This document shows, piece by piece, positions 26,883 to 35,507 of a stretch of 64,000 nt of DNA; positions within the stretch are counted from its first letter, which is position 1; each line of letters opens with the position of its first letter. The position numbers and the translations under genes were made by a program. The stretch is from Aromatoleum evansii. GTDB taxonomy: Bacteria > Pseudomonadota > Gammaproteobacteria > Burkholderiales > Rhodocyclaceae. The stretch covers positions 62,001-126,000 of the forward strand of contig NZ_WTVK01000009.1 of the NCBI RefSeq assembly GCF_012910805.1, in the 5' to 3' direction. The notes under the pieces are model-generated. The model did not search any database. It saw nothing but the letters and a program-made list of their open reading frames with translations, and was not told the DNA's origin.

Positions 26883-26911
26883 TTGACTGTGCCCTGTTTT
26901 GCATCTAGAGT
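26883..26911 (+). promoter_or_regulatory. Predicted sigma70 promoter of pta
   Basis: TTGACT (26883-26888), a 17-bp spacer and TAGAGT (26906-26911). It lies between the two predicted IclR operators. Confidence 0.6.
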
Positions 26912-26920
26912 TTGATCAAG

Positions 26921-26950
26921 TTTCGAATAACGGAACGAAACGTATCGAAA
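26921..26950. promoter_or_regulatory. Predicted IclR operator O2 (pta)
   Basis: A 30-bp element with left end TTTCGAATAACGG and right end ACGTATCGAAA, an imperfect inverted repeat. It starts 9 bp after the -10 box, so it would overlap the transcription start. The distance from the start of O1 is 82 bp. Confidence 0.7.
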
Positions 26951-27113
26951 GTTGTTTGTTTGTTGTTGCTGATGCGTATTACCGCCCCCGCGCCTGACCG
27001 GCATATGGGCGGCGACGTCGGCGGCGCGCGTGACCCGCGTCGCTCCGCCGGCGGTGCTCCATCCGTGGTATTTCCCTCCACGGCCCCGCTTCCCCGGACG
27101 GGGCCGTTACCTG

Positions 27114-27160
27114 GCCGGAACCGAGTCGTCTCCCAACCCCTGCGGTTCCGGCATTTTTTT
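27114..27160 (+). terminator. Terminator-like hairpin in the pta leader
   Basis: GCCGGAACCG (27114-27123) pairs exactly with CGGTTCCGGC (27143-27152), followed by ATTTTTTT (27153-27160). The element sits only 10 bp before the pta start codon and about 240 nt after the predicted transcription start, so it may act as an attenuator. A second, GC-rich hairpin (CGGCCCCG/CGGGGCCG) lies just upstream near 27081-27106. Confidence 0.6.
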
Positions 27161-27170
27161 GGTGAATGGA

Positions 27171-28205
27171 ATGAAAGCGATCAACCGCATCATCGAGACC
27201 GCACGCGCGAAACCCCGACGGATCGTGCTCAGCGAGGGCGACGACCCGCGCGTGCTGCAGGCCGCGGTGCGCGCGACGCGCGAAGGCACGGCGAAGATCG
27301 TCCTCGTCGGCAGCTGCGCCGCGATCGAGGCCTGCGCCTACCGTGAAGGGCTGGATCTGGCAGGCATCGAGCTGGTCGACCCGGCGCGTTCGCATCTCAC
27401 CGAGGGTTTCGTGCGCGTGCTGCTGCGCCTGCGCGCGCACAAGGGCATGACGCACGAGCAGGCCCAGCGCGACGTGCTCGACCCGCTGTGCTTCGCGAAC
27501 TTGATGGTGCGCCTGGGGCATGCGGACGGGTCGGTGTCGGGCGCGGTGCGCACGACTGCCGACGTGGTGCGTACCGCGATCCAGATCATCGGCCCGGACA
27601 AGTCGTTCAAGCTCGTGTCGAGTTTCTTCCTGATGATGTTGTGCGAGCCCTTCCACAGTCTGAAGGGCGGGTTGATCTTTTCGGACTGCGGGCTGGTCGT
27701 GGACCCCGATGCGGAGGAATTGTCGGAGATCGCGATGGCGGCGGCCGACAGCGCGCGCAGCCTGCTGATGGAAGAACCGCGCGTCGCGATGCTGTCCTTC
27801 TCGACGAGCGGCAGCGCGAAGCATGCGGCTGTGGACAAGGTGGTGGCGGCCGCGCAGCGCGTGCGCGAGATGCGCCCGGGGCTCGCGATCGACGGCGACG
27901 TGCAGCTCGATGCGGCCATCGTGGCCGAGATCGCCAACCGCAAGCTGCCGGATTCGCAGGTGAAGGGGCGGGCGAACGTGCTGGTGTTCCCGAACCTCGA
28001 GGCGGGCAACATCGGTTACAAGCTGGCGGAGCGGGTCGGCGGCGCGGTTGCGATCGGGCCGCTGCTGCAGGGGCTGGACAAGCCGGCGAACGACCTGTCG
28101 CGCGGCTGCAGTGCCGACGACATCTTCTACGTGATCGCGGTGACGGTCGTGCAGGCACAGGCGGCGGACGCCGCGCGGCAGCGCGAGACTGCGGCCGCGG
28201 TGTGA
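27171..28205 (+). CDS. pta: Phosphate acetyltransferase (short form)
   Basis: A 344-residue enzyme consisting of the PTA_PTB domain only, which converts acetyl phosphate and CoA to acetyl-CoA and phosphate. Typical segments are [34 protein letters not shown] and [20 protein letters not shown]. In sulfonate degraders this short Pta completes the pathway after Xsc. The next gene, a TauE/SafE exporter, begins one base after its stop. ATG 27171 fits the family start. An in-frame GTG three codons upstream is possible. Confidence 0.95.
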   Translation: MKAINRIIETARAKPRRIVLSEGDDPRVLQAAVRATREGTAKIVLVGSCAAIEACAYREGLDLAGIELVDPARSHLTEGFVRVLLRLRAHKGMTHEQAQRDVLDPLCFANLMVRLGHADGSVSGAVRTTADVVRTAIQIIGPDKSFKLVSSFFLMMLCEPFHSLKGGLIFSDCGLVVDPDAEELSEIAMAAADSARSLLMEEPRVAMLSFSTSGSAKHAAVDKVVAAAQRVREMRPGLAIDGDVQLDAAIVAEIANRKLPDSQVKGRANVLVFPNLEAGNIGYKLAERVGGAVAIGPLLQGLDKPANDLSRGCSADDIFYVIAVTVVQAQAADAARQRETAAAV

Positions 28206-28206
28206 G

Positions 28207-28974
28207 ATGGACGGCGGGACGCAGCTCGCGCTGCTGCTGATCGTTGCGGTCGCCACCTATTTCCAGACGGTCACGGGCTTCGGCCTCGGCATGATCGTCA
28301 TGGGGGCGACCAGCGGCATGCAGCTCGCTTCGGTCGCGACTGTCGCGGCGGTCGTGAGCCTGGTGTCGCTCGCCAACAGCGTCGTCGCGCTGCCCGGTCG
28401 CATGCACGGCATCGACTGGCGCGCGGCACGGGCGGCCATCCTGGGCATCCTGCCCGCGATCGTCGCCGGCGTGGTGCTGCTCGATTTTCTGAGTGCCACG
28501 GCGGCCGGCATCCTGCAGCTTCTGCTCGGCATCGTCATCATCCAGGGCAGCGTCGGCTTCGCCTTGCGCCCGGTGCAGCTCGACGAGCGCTCGTCGGATT
28601 TCAGCTTCGCCGCCAGCGGCTTCTTTTCGGGGCTCAGCGGCGGGCTCTTCGGCGTCGCGGGGCCGCCGCTGATCTTCCAGTTCTATCGCCAGCCGATGGA
28701 TGCGGTAGCGGTGCGCAACATTCTCCTGCTGCTCTTCTCGGTCACCTCCGCGACCCGCTCGGTCTACCTCGGCGTGCAGGGCCGGCTCGATGCGGAGATC
28801 TGGACGGTGTTCGCGCTCGCCTTGCCGGTGGTGGCCCTCGTGACGATCGTCGGGCGTCGGTACCCGCCGCCGCTCGCCGCGCGCACGATGCGCCGCCTCG
28901 TGTTCATGCTGCTGATGGCGATCGGTGCCTATCTGGTGATGTCGGCACTGCCGACAATCGTGGCGGGTTGGTAG
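28207..28974 (+). CDS. tauE: TauE/SafE family sulfite (or sulfonate) exporter
   Basis: A 255-residue membrane protein with about eight helices and the DUF81/TauE pattern: an N-terminal FQTVTGFGLGMIVMG and a repeat-related GFFSGLSGGLFGVAGPPLIF. In Cupriavidus necator TauE is proposed to export sulfite made during taurine degradation. Its position directly after pta makes sulfite export the likely role here. The family also contains other anion transporters. Confidence 0.88.
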   Translation: MDGGTQLALLLIVAVATYFQTVTGFGLGMIVMGATSGMQLASVATVAAVVSLVSLANSVVALPGRMHGIDWRAARAAILGILPAIVAGVVLLDFLSATAAGILQLLLGIVIIQGSVGFALRPVQLDERSSDFSFAASGFFSGLSGGLFGVAGPPLIFQFYRQPMDAVAVRNILLLLFSVTSATRSVYLGVQGRLDAEIWTVFALALPVVALVTIVGRRYPPPLAARTMRRLVFMLLMAIGAYLVMSALPTIVAGW

Positions 28975-29101
28975 CGTCGCTGTGGCGTACTCGCCCGTTG
29001 ATGCTCATATGGCAATTGGCAATAACGATATGGGGTTCTAATAACCAGAGTTCGAGTATCCTCCACTTCGATATTTCGTCGTTCAGAGTTGGAGGCCCAC
29101 G

Positions 29102-29410
29102 ATGTCCGAACTCCTTGGCGTTGCCGCTGGCGTGTTGACCTTCGTGTCCGCCGCTTGCGTCCTCGGGCGCATGCGCAAGCAGGAAGGGCTCGCCTGGCTG
29201 GAGAGCCGGCCCCAGGATGTGGCGCGCCTGTATCTGAGGTCGGCATCCGACGTCGATGCCTACTGGCTGCACGTGGAATTCCGCAATGGCCGCAAGCGCA
29301 TGGTCGCGGCGCCGTGGGAGATCGAAGACGCGTTGCGCCGCCTGGCGCCGCTCGGGCTCAGGCTGTCGGCGCAGGACCGCGAGGCGCTTGCGCGCCTGCA
29401 TCACCGGTGA
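29102..29410 (+). CDS. Small membrane-anchored protein of unknown function
   Basis: A 102-residue protein beginning with one hydrophobic helix (residues ~3-22) followed by a basic soluble part (FRNGRKRMVAAPWEIEDALR). I do not recognise it. A good ribosome site (TTGGAGG) stands 8 bp before the ATG. It starts 127 bp after tauE and does not look related to sulfonate metabolism. Confidence 0.65.
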   Translation: MSELLGVAAGVLTFVSAACVLGRMRKQEGLAWLESRPQDVARLYLRSASDVDAYWLHVEFRNGRKRMVAAPWEIEDALRRLAPLGLRLSAQDREALARLHHR

Positions 29411-29435
29411 ACGCCGCGCTCCGCAGGCGACGGGG

Positions 29436-29927
29436 CTATTCCGCCGGTGCGTCAGGTTCGACTGCGCCGGCCGCGGCCCGGCCGCGCTGCTTGGCCGCGA
29501 TGAAATCGCCGCGGGGAATGTAGAGCAGGTCGCCGAGCTTGCGCATGAGGTGGTTCTCGTGATGGCTCAGCGTGCCATCCGCGTAGGCCACCTGCCACAG
29601 GTATTCGACCATGCGCAGCTTCTGCTCAGCGCTGAAGCCCTTGTTGAGGCGTGACGTGAAGCTGTAGAGGTCCGGCGCATCGCGCGAGGTCGCGTCTGCG
29701 AGGTCCATCAGGCGCGCGAGCTCGTCGTCGCCAAGGGGGAACTTGTTGCGCAGGGCCTGCACGACGGCCGTGCGCTCGGCCGGCGAGTAGTCCTCATCCG
29801 ACCGCATCACCTCGACGAGGAGCACCGCTGCTGCGAGCTGAAGTGCGTGATCGGGGCCCTTGGCGGCGGCCGCACTGGATGGACCAGCGGTAAGGGAGTT
29901 GAATAGATCCCGCAGGTTGGCAAACAT
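29436..29927 (-). CDS. TerB-like (tellurite resistance family) protein
   Basis: A 163-residue cytoplasmic helical protein resembling the TerB/DUF533 group: RSDEDYSPAERTAVVQALRN and VAYADGTLSHHENHLMRKLGDLL carry the acidic metal-binding-like pattern repeated in the two halves. Function in the family is unclear; some members are linked to tellurite or phage resistance. Start chosen at the Met of MFANLRDLFNSL, which is the usual beginning. Confidence 0.8.
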   Translation of the reverse strand: MFANLRDLFNSLTAGPSSAAAAKGPDHALQLAAAVLLVEVMRSDEDYSPAERTAVVQALRNKFPLGDDELARLMDLADATSRDAPDLYSFTSRLNKGFSAEQKLRMVEYLWQVAYADGTLSHHENHLMRKLGDLLYIPRGDFIAAKQRGRAAAGAVEPDAPAE

Positions 29928-30071
29928 CGTCGTCGAGCGCTCCCATTCGAACACGAACGAGGGCTCAGTGTAGCGCGAGGCGCGAACGGGTTTCGCACGA
30001 GCGGCCAAGAACCCTCCAATCGCATAGGAGTTTACGGACGAGAGTGGCGATGCCTCGGCCCGAACCGCTGC

Positions 30072-30587
30072 TTACGGTGTCGAGATGTTCAGCACCCCCT
30101 TGTATAAGTTCGCCTTCTCCCACGGGTCGTCGATTTTCTCGAAATGTCCGGTACCGGAGGCTCCCTTGTAGAGACCGCTACCACTGAGCACCGTGTAGCG
30201 GCCGAGCATCGGCTTGCCCGGCTCGACAACGCCTTCGAAGCGCAGCGTCAGACTGGAACCGTCGGTGAAGGTGTAGGTGCTGTAGCCGTAGAAGGGCCCG
30301 GCGCCGTTCCGGAAATCGAACGAGAACGTAAACTCCTTGTTGGCGATGCGTCCGTCCGCGAACACGGCGGTACCGGCGTAGCGGCCGGTGCTGACCATCT
30401 GCCCCTCGACCTCGGCGATCTTTTCAGTCTTCACGTCGATGGTGCGGGTGACCAGCTGGAACCTGAGCTCCTGTTCCGCGGCCAGGCCGAGCGCGGGCGC
30501 GGCCACGAGCGCGGCGCCCAGGAGAAACCCGCGCAGCCGTCTGCGCAAGGGGGAACCCCCCGCGCTGCAATCGATGGCATTGTTCAT
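30072..30587 (-). CDS. Exported protein of unknown function, beta-barrel-like
   Basis: A 171-residue protein with an N-terminal signal (RRRLRGFLLGAALVAAPALGLAAE, cleavage after ~37). The mature part is rich in alternating beta-strand patterns (GYSTYTFTDGSSLTLRFEG and GRYTVLSGSGLYKGASGTGH) similar to allene-oxide-cyclase/dirigent-like barrels. No catalytic residues can be named. It probably forms a unit with the upstream 117-residue secreted protein, which begins 383 bp before it on the same strand. Confidence 0.65.
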   Translation of the reverse strand: MNNAIDCSAGGSPLRRRLRGFLLGAALVAAPALGLAAEQELRFQLVTRTIDVKTEKIAEVEGQMVSTGRYAGTAVFADGRIANKEFTFSFDFRNGAGPFYGYSTYTFTDGSSLTLRFEGVVEPGKPMLGRYTVLSGSGLYKGASGTGHFEKIDDPWEKANLYKGVLNISTP

Positions 30588-30616
30588 GTCGATCTCCCCG
30601 GTCAGTTGTCAGGACG

Positions 30617-30970
30617 CTAGCGCGTGGTGGTCGCTCCGTCGCCTGGCGCGCTCGCGAGCAAGGGGTGGCCGGCATCGTAGGTCCGTGTCTTCACGTAGGG
30701 ATTGAGCCACCCGCCGCGATCGAGCAGCGCCCGGGAGTAGCCGGCGAGGGTCGCCGTCATGACCGTGTCGGCCGATTGTGTGCCGTCCTCGTGACGCATC
30801 GCTGCTGCGAGGGGATTGCTCCACGTCCCTCGTTCAGCAAAGCCGTCCATGGTTTGTCTTGCCTGCGTGACAAGAGGGTCGGCAGCCGGCTCGGCCGACA
30901 CGGCTGCGGTTGAAAGCGACAGCAGCGTGCCCGCTCCGAGTGCCCCGATGATTCCGATCAGTCGTTTCAT
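30617..30970 (-). CDS. Small exported protein of unknown function
   Basis: A 117-residue protein with a clear signal peptide (MKRLIGIIGALGAGTLLSLS, cleavage near SAEPA). The mature part has no motif I know. ATG 30970 has GGAGG ten bases upstream and starts the signal directly; an upstream Met at 30982 would cover this ribosome site. It lies 29 bp before the other secreted protein gene. Confidence 0.65.
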   Translation of the reverse strand: MKRLIGIIGALGAGTLLSLSTAAVSAEPAADPLVTQARQTMDGFAERGTWSNPLAAAMRHEDGTQSADTVMTATLAGYSRALLDRGGWLNPYVKTRTYDAGHPLLASAPGDGATTTR

Positions 30971-31252
30971 GTTCGCCTCCATTCCTCTGGCGCGCCGGCT
31001 CGAACATGCCGCCGGGCCGCCATGATTTTTTCTATGCCGCCGCCCGCGAATCGGCCTGACGATCGTCTGACGAATCGCTGATTTTTTTATTCACACGAAA
31101 AATCAACGTGTTATGAATCCGTCGCGGCAGGTTTTCGGTTGGCGGAACAGCACCGAAAGCCGGCGAATGGGCCGGATGTCGTTACGGTTGCCCCGGATGC
31201 CGGCATGGTCTATCCGTAAATTGACCGGCTTGCATCCGGCCCAGGGGGCTCA

Positions 31253-32938
31253 ATGGATTCCTTCTTCCTGCACGACTGCCGCATCCGTCCGTCCGAGCGC
31301 ATCATCGAGCGCAATGGCGAAGCCCAGCGCATCGAGCCGCGGGCGATGGACCTGCTCCTGTTGCTCGTCGCGCGGGTGGGCGAAGTCGTGACCCGCCAGG
31401 AAATCGAGGATCGACTGTGGGAAGGCCGCGTGGTCGGCTACGACGCGCTCACCCAGACGGTGGCGAAGCTTCGACGCGCGCTGGGCGACGATGCCCACGA
31501 GCCGAGCTTTCTGCTCACCATCCCCAAGGGCGGTTACAAACTCGCGGTGGCTCCCGAGACGCGAGACGCAGGCGAACAGCGGCTCGCAGTGGCGGAGGCG
31601 CCGTCCCTCGCCGCACCGATGGTGCCCGCCAACGCGGCGCCGCGCGGCCCAAACCGCCTGTGGCGCCTCATGGGCGGAGCGCTCCTCGTGCTCGTCGCCA
31701 TCGCCGGCATCGGGTGGATGAGCCAGGAGGCCCCGCCCGCGGCCCGGCCGGCTACGGCCCTGGAGCGACGGCCGGCCCTTGCGGTACTGCCATTCCTCGA
31801 TCGCAGCAATGACGACGACTACGCCTACGTCGCCGACGGCCTGACCGAGGATCTCATTACAACCCTGACCCATATTTCAGAGCTCAACGTGCTCGCTCTG
31901 ACCTCGACCACCGGATACAAGAGCCAGCCGTTCGACGCTGCAGCGGTTCGGCGTGCGCTCGGCGCGCGCTACGTCGTCACCGGGGCCGTGCAGGCGGATC
32001 AGGCCTCGCTGCGCGTTCATGTGCAACTGATCGACGCGGAAAGCGAAAGCAATCTATGGGCGGAGAAGTACGATCGACCCCGTGCCGAATGGTTTGCCTT
32101 GCGCGACGAATTGGCCGATGCGATCTCGTCGCGAGTGCTCCCGAACGTGCAGGAGGCCGAGAAGCGCCGCGCGCGCCGCAAGCCGACGGAGAACCTGGAT
32201 GCCTACGATCTCTTCCAGCGGGCGCGGAGCGAGAAGCACAAGCTCACGGTCGACAGCGAGCGGGAGGCGGTGACCTTGCTGCGCCGGGCGATCGAGCTGG
32301 ACCCGAATTTTGCCGAAGCCCACGCCTTGTTGGGTTGGGTGGGCGCCCTCGAAAGGCTCTTCGGCGGAACCGGCGCGTCCTATGAGGAGTCGCTCGCGCA
32401 GGTGCAGCGCAGCCTGGAGCTTCACCCGCAGCTTTCGATCGGATATCAGGCGCTCACGCAGGTGCTGACCTTCATGAAACGCTTTGAAGAGGCGACCCAG
32501 GCCGGACTGCGGGCGATCGAGATCAACCCCAACGACGCCGAGAACCACATCTTCTACTCGCGCGCGGCATCGACCGCGGGGTATTACGAGCCGGCGGTGG
32601 CGGCCGCCGAGCGGGCGGTCGCGCTCAACCCGATGTATCCGAAGTGGTACCCCTACATCTTCGCCCGGGCGCTGTACGCGGACGGACAGATCGCGCGGGC
32701 GGTGGAAATCTGCGCCGACGGGATGGCCCGCCAGCCATTCGTGGCAACGACGGTGACCTGCATCGCGGTGTTCGAACGCGCCAGCCGTCACGACGAGGCC
32801 GCGGCCCATGCACGGACGCTCAACGCGGCGCCGATACCGATCACGGTGGCGCACGCCCAGGATTCATGGGGATTCCGCGAGGCGGCACTCAACGAACGCT
32901 TTGCGGACGACCTGACGGCGGCAGGCCTGAGGCGGTGA
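31253..32938 (+). CDS. CadC/ToxR-like membrane-bound transcription regulator with TPR domain
   Basis: A 561-residue one-component regulator. The N-terminal OmpR-type winged helix spans residues 1-100 (VVTRQEIEDRLWEGRVVGYD and LLTIPKGGYKLAV). A single membrane helix is at about 137-156. The periplasmic part has a TolB-like/adenylate-cyclase-associated segment (LAVLPFLDRSNDDDYAYVADG) and then TPR-like helical repeats (~290-520). Such proteins sense periplasmic signals and act on promoters while membrane-bound. It is divergent from the two small secreted proteins, so these may be its targets. Confidence 0.85.
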   Translation: MDSFFLHDCRIRPSERIIERNGEAQRIEPRAMDLLLLLVARVGEVVTRQEIEDRLWEGRVVGYDALTQTVAKLRRALGDDAHEPSFLLTIPKGGYKLAVAPETRDAGEQRLAVAEAPSLAAPMVPANAAPRGPNRLWRLMGGALLVLVAIAGIGWMSQEAPPAARPATALERRPALAVLPFLDRSNDDDYAYVADGLTEDLITTLTHISELNVLALTSTTGYKSQPFDAAAVRRALGARYVVTGAVQADQASLRVHVQLIDAESESNLWAEKYDRPRAEWFALRDELADAISSRVLPNVQEAEKRRARRKPTENLDAYDLFQRARSEKHKLTVDSEREAVTLLRRAIELDPNFAEAHALLGWVGALERLFGGTGASYEESLAQVQRSLELHPQLSIGYQALTQVLTFMKRFEEATQAGLRAIEINPNDAENHIFYSRAASTAGYYEPAVAAAERAVALNPMYPKWYPYIFARALYADGQIARAVEICADGMARQPFVATTVTCIAVFERASRHDEAAAHARTLNAAPIPITVAHAQDSWGFREAALNERFADDLTAAGLRR

Positions 32939-33008
32939 TCAGCCGATCGACCTCAGTGGGGCGGCACACTTTCCCGGTCGGCGCCCCGAAGCCGACGGTG
33001 CTCCCCGC

Positions 33009-33383
33009 TTACGTCTGAGTGGGCACCAGCCGCCACGCGTCCGATTCGATCGGCAGCCAGGCTTCGATGGCGGCGGTTGCGACGACGTGGAGCATGTCCT
33101 GCTCGGGGTGATGCACGTCGAGGCCGCCGAAGACCACCTTGACCTCGGGGCGGCCGCGCGGGAGTTCGGCGCGCACGATTTCGGCGTCGACGAGGTCCGG
33201 GCGTTGCACACCGATCGTGACCTGCACGCGCATGTCCTGGGTGTCGTAGCCCAGGGTGCGGAACAGCGGCATCACGGAGTGGTGCAGGGCGTCCTGCACG
33301 GCGCGGCAGGCGGCCTTGGTGTAGTCGCCACCGAGGAGGTCGTTGCCGGTGCCCATTTCGAGGATCAGGCGCTTTTCAGGCAT
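33009..33383 (-). CDS. Lin0512 family protein, copy B
   Basis: A 124-residue protein of the conserved hypothetical Lin0512 family, beginning MPEKRLILEMGTGNDLLGGD and containing DYTKAACRAVQDALHHS. It is a paralogue of the gene just upstream, whose matching segment is DYTQAAARAIRDALWHNS; the two overlap by 8 bp. No function is established. Placement after cobS-like and cobT-like genes suggests that the two act with that complex, perhaps as a heteromer. Confidence 0.8.
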   Translation of the reverse strand: MPEKRLILEMGTGNDLLGGDYTKAACRAVQDALHHSVMPLFRTLGYDTQDMRVQVTIGVQRPDLVDAEIVRAELPRGRPEVKVVFGGLDVHHPEQDMLHVVATAAIEAWLPIESDAWRLVPTQT

Positions 33384-33729
33384 GGGCGGGCTCCAGGTCG
33401 AAGGAGACGATGACGGCGGCGTTGGCGATCACGGTCACGCCAGTGCCGTCGTGCTTGGGGATGTCGAGCCCGCCGGGCACGAGCCTGATCGTGGGCTTGC
33501 CGTAGGGGAAGACTTCGAGCAACGGCGCGAGGTCCACCGCTTCGGGTTTCTGGATGCCGATCTCGACGTCAATCAGCATCTCGTCCTTGGGGAAGCCGAA
33601 GGCCGAGGCGACGTTGAGGGAGTTGTGCCACAGCGCGTCGCGGATCGCGCGTGCGGCGGCCTGGGTGTAGTCCTGGCTGCGGATCGAGGTCCCCATGCCG
33701 AACTGCACCACCATGCGGGTCTTTGCCAT
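33376..33729 (-). CDS. Lin0512 family protein, copy A
   Basis: A 117-residue member of the Lin0512 family (VQFGMGTSIRSQDYTQAAAR; PYGKPTIRLVPGGLDIP). ATG 33729 is the family-like start; the longer open frame upstream is an antisense shadow. It lies 35 bp after the cobT-like gene, and copy B begins inside its 3' end, so the four genes cobS-cobT-lin0512A-lin0512B form one operon. Function unknown. Confidence 0.82.
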   Translation of the reverse strand: MAKTRMVVQFGMGTSIRSQDYTQAAARAIRDALWHNSLNVASAFGFPKDEMLIDVEIGIQKPEAVDLAPLLEVFPYGKPTIRLVPGGLDIPKHDGTGVTVIANAAVIVSFDLEPAHA

Positions 33730-33764
33730 GCTTTGCCGGTCTCCTGGTCGGTGGATGGGCGCGC

Positions 33765-35507
33765 TCAGCGGTGGGCGTGGCCGCCGATGAGCTGCACGAT
33801 TTCGGGGAAGAGCGTGTTGTCCAGCCCCCGCGTCAGGTCGGCCGCGAGGCTGCGGCGGTAGAAGGGGCTGAGGTCCAGGCCCACGCCGAGGCCGAGGATC
33901 TCGACCGCCCCTTCGCGGCTGCGCCGGGCGACGACGTCCTTGAGGTGATTGTCGAGGTAGAAGGGGTCGTTGGCCAGCCCCGTGGCGCTGTCCGAGGGGC
34001 AGCCGTCGGAGATCACGATGAGGATGCGGCGGGCCTCGGGGCGGGCGAGCAGGCGGTTGCACGCCCAGTCGACCGCTTCGCCATCGATGCCTTCGCGGAA
34101 GAGGTCGCCCTTGAAGAGGGCGGCGATGTCGGTGCGCGCGCGGCGCCAGTTGCGCTCGGCGTCCTTGAACACCATGTGGCAGACCTCATTGAGCCGCCCG
34201 GGGTGCGGCGGGCGGCCGCGGCTCATCCAGTCGCGGTACGCGCGCCCGCCGTTCCACGCGCCGGTGGTGAAGCCCAGCAATTCGGTGGCGACGCCGATCA
34301 TGTCGAGGGCGCGCAGCAGCGTGTCGATCATCACCGCGACCGGCTCGATGTGCGCCTTCATCGAGCCGGAGCAGTCGAGCAGCAGGCCGACGATGCAGTC
34401 GGACTGCGGCAGGTGGCGCTCCTGGCGGAAGACGCGGCGCTCGGCGGGCGAGCTGATGACCTGCGCGAGGCGGCGGCCGTCGATGTGGCCTTCCTCTTCG
34501 CCGAAGCGCCAGCCGTCGCGCGCGGGGCGGGTGAGGACGGCGGCGAGCTGGCGTGCGAGGCGTGGCAGGTTGAGCCCTTGTTCGGCGACGCAGCGATCCA
34601 GCCGTTCGCGGTACTCGCGCAGCAGCGCGCGGCGCACGAGCGTGCCGGCGGCGACCTCGGTGTCGAAGCGGGTGGTGTACACGCGGTAGGCGAGGGCGGC
34701 GTCGGCGAGCACCTTGCTCGTGCCGGTGGTCGCGGCGGCGATGCCGTTGTCGCCGTCGCCGGCGTCGTCGAAATCAAGCAGCAGGGCGAAGTCGCGCGTG
34801 GCGGGTTCGTCCTGATCGGCCTTCTCCCCGTCTTCGGCCGCGGCCTGCTCGGCGTGCACGCGCTCGCCGACGATGCGCGCGATCTCCAGTGCGTGCGGCG
34901 CGAAGGCGGCCTGATCGTGGCGCTGGCGGCGGATGCCCGCGAGCGACGTGCCCATCGCGGAGACGAGGCCCATGCGGGTGCTTTCGATGTAGTCCTCGGT
35001 GTCTTCGAGGACGGGGCGCGTGGTGAGGCGCGACCAGCACATCTGCGCCACGGTGTACAACAGGATGCCGACGCTGCCCTCGGTGAGGCCGGAGCGGTAG
35101 AAGGCGCGCGACCAGCTCACGAAGCGCTCCTGCAGGTTGTGCGCCATGCCGGGCATGGCGGCGGGCGCGAGGGTTTCGACGCGCAGTTGTTCGAGCAGCT
35201 CGAAGACGAGACGCTCGACCGGGTCGGCGGGGGCGAGGCGGGCGTGCAGGGCGGCGTCCGAATGCAGCAGGCGCAGGGCGATGCCGTCGGCGGCGGCGCG
35301 GCAGTCGGCGAAGGCGTCGGTGCCGGCGTCGATGCGCAGGTGCGGCGCATGCACGGGCACGCTGCGTTCGCCTGCATACAGGCGGCGCCCGCGGTAGTGC
35401 AGGGCGGGGCGGCCGGTGAGCGCGCGCAGCGTCGCCGCGCACAGCTCCTCGACGCGCTGCTGGCGCCGCGCCTGTTGCTGAGCGTTGGGCGCCGGGGCCT
35501 TGCTCAC
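33765..35507 (-). CDS. CobT-like protein with VWA domain (cobaltochelatase-type subunit without CobN)
   Basis: A 580-residue protein resembling CobT, the von Willebrand A subunit of aerobic cobaltochelatase. The C-terminal third contains the MIDAS-type motif DCSGSM (~377) and the typical [17 protein letters not shown]. The N-terminal part matches CobT ([22 protein letters not shown]). The central acidic linker is short. Classical CobT acts with CobS and the large CobN to insert cobalt into hydrogenobyrinate; no CobN or other cobalamin gene is in the window. The GTG start overlaps the cobS-like stop by four bases. Its task here is more likely chaperone-like activation or metal insertion for another enzyme of the region. 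Confidence 0.85.
   Translation of the reverse strand: MSKAPAPNAQQQARRQQRVEELCAATLRALTGRPALHYRGRRLYAGERSVPVHAPHLRIDAGTDAFADCRAAADGIALRLLHSDAALHARLAPADPVERLVFELLEQLRVETLAPAAMPGMAHNLQERFVSWSRAFYRSGLTEGSVGILLYTVAQMCWSRLTTRPVLEDTEDYIESTRMGLVSAMGTSLAGIRRQRHDQAAFAPHALEIARIVGERVHAEQAAAEDGEKADQDEPATRDFALLLDFDDAGDGDNGIAAATTGTSKVLADAALAYRVYTTRFDTEVAAGTLVRRALLREYRERLDRCVAEQGLNLPRLARQLAAVLTRPARDGWRFGEEEGHIDGRRLAQVISSPAERRVFRQERHLPQSDCIVGLLLDCSGSMKAHIEPVAVMIDTLLRALDMIGVATELLGFTTGAWNGGRAYRDWMSRGRPPHPGRLNEVCHMVFKDAERNWRRARTDIAALFKGDLFREGIDGEAVDWACNRLLARPEARRILIVISDGCPSDSATGLANDPFYLDNHLKDVVARRSREGAVEILGLGVGLDLSPFYRRSLAADLTRGLDNTLFPEIVQLIGGHAHR

Noticed and set aside
26951-27170. TPP riboswitch in the pta leader or before thiS
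   Set aside because: The conserved CTGAGA and thi-box blocks of the TPP aptamer are not present in the pta leader or in the short gap before thiS.
29000-32960. Genomic island with mobile-element borders
   Set aside because: No integrase, transposase, tRNA gene or direct-repeat border was seen, so only an insertion-like gene-order break is proposed.
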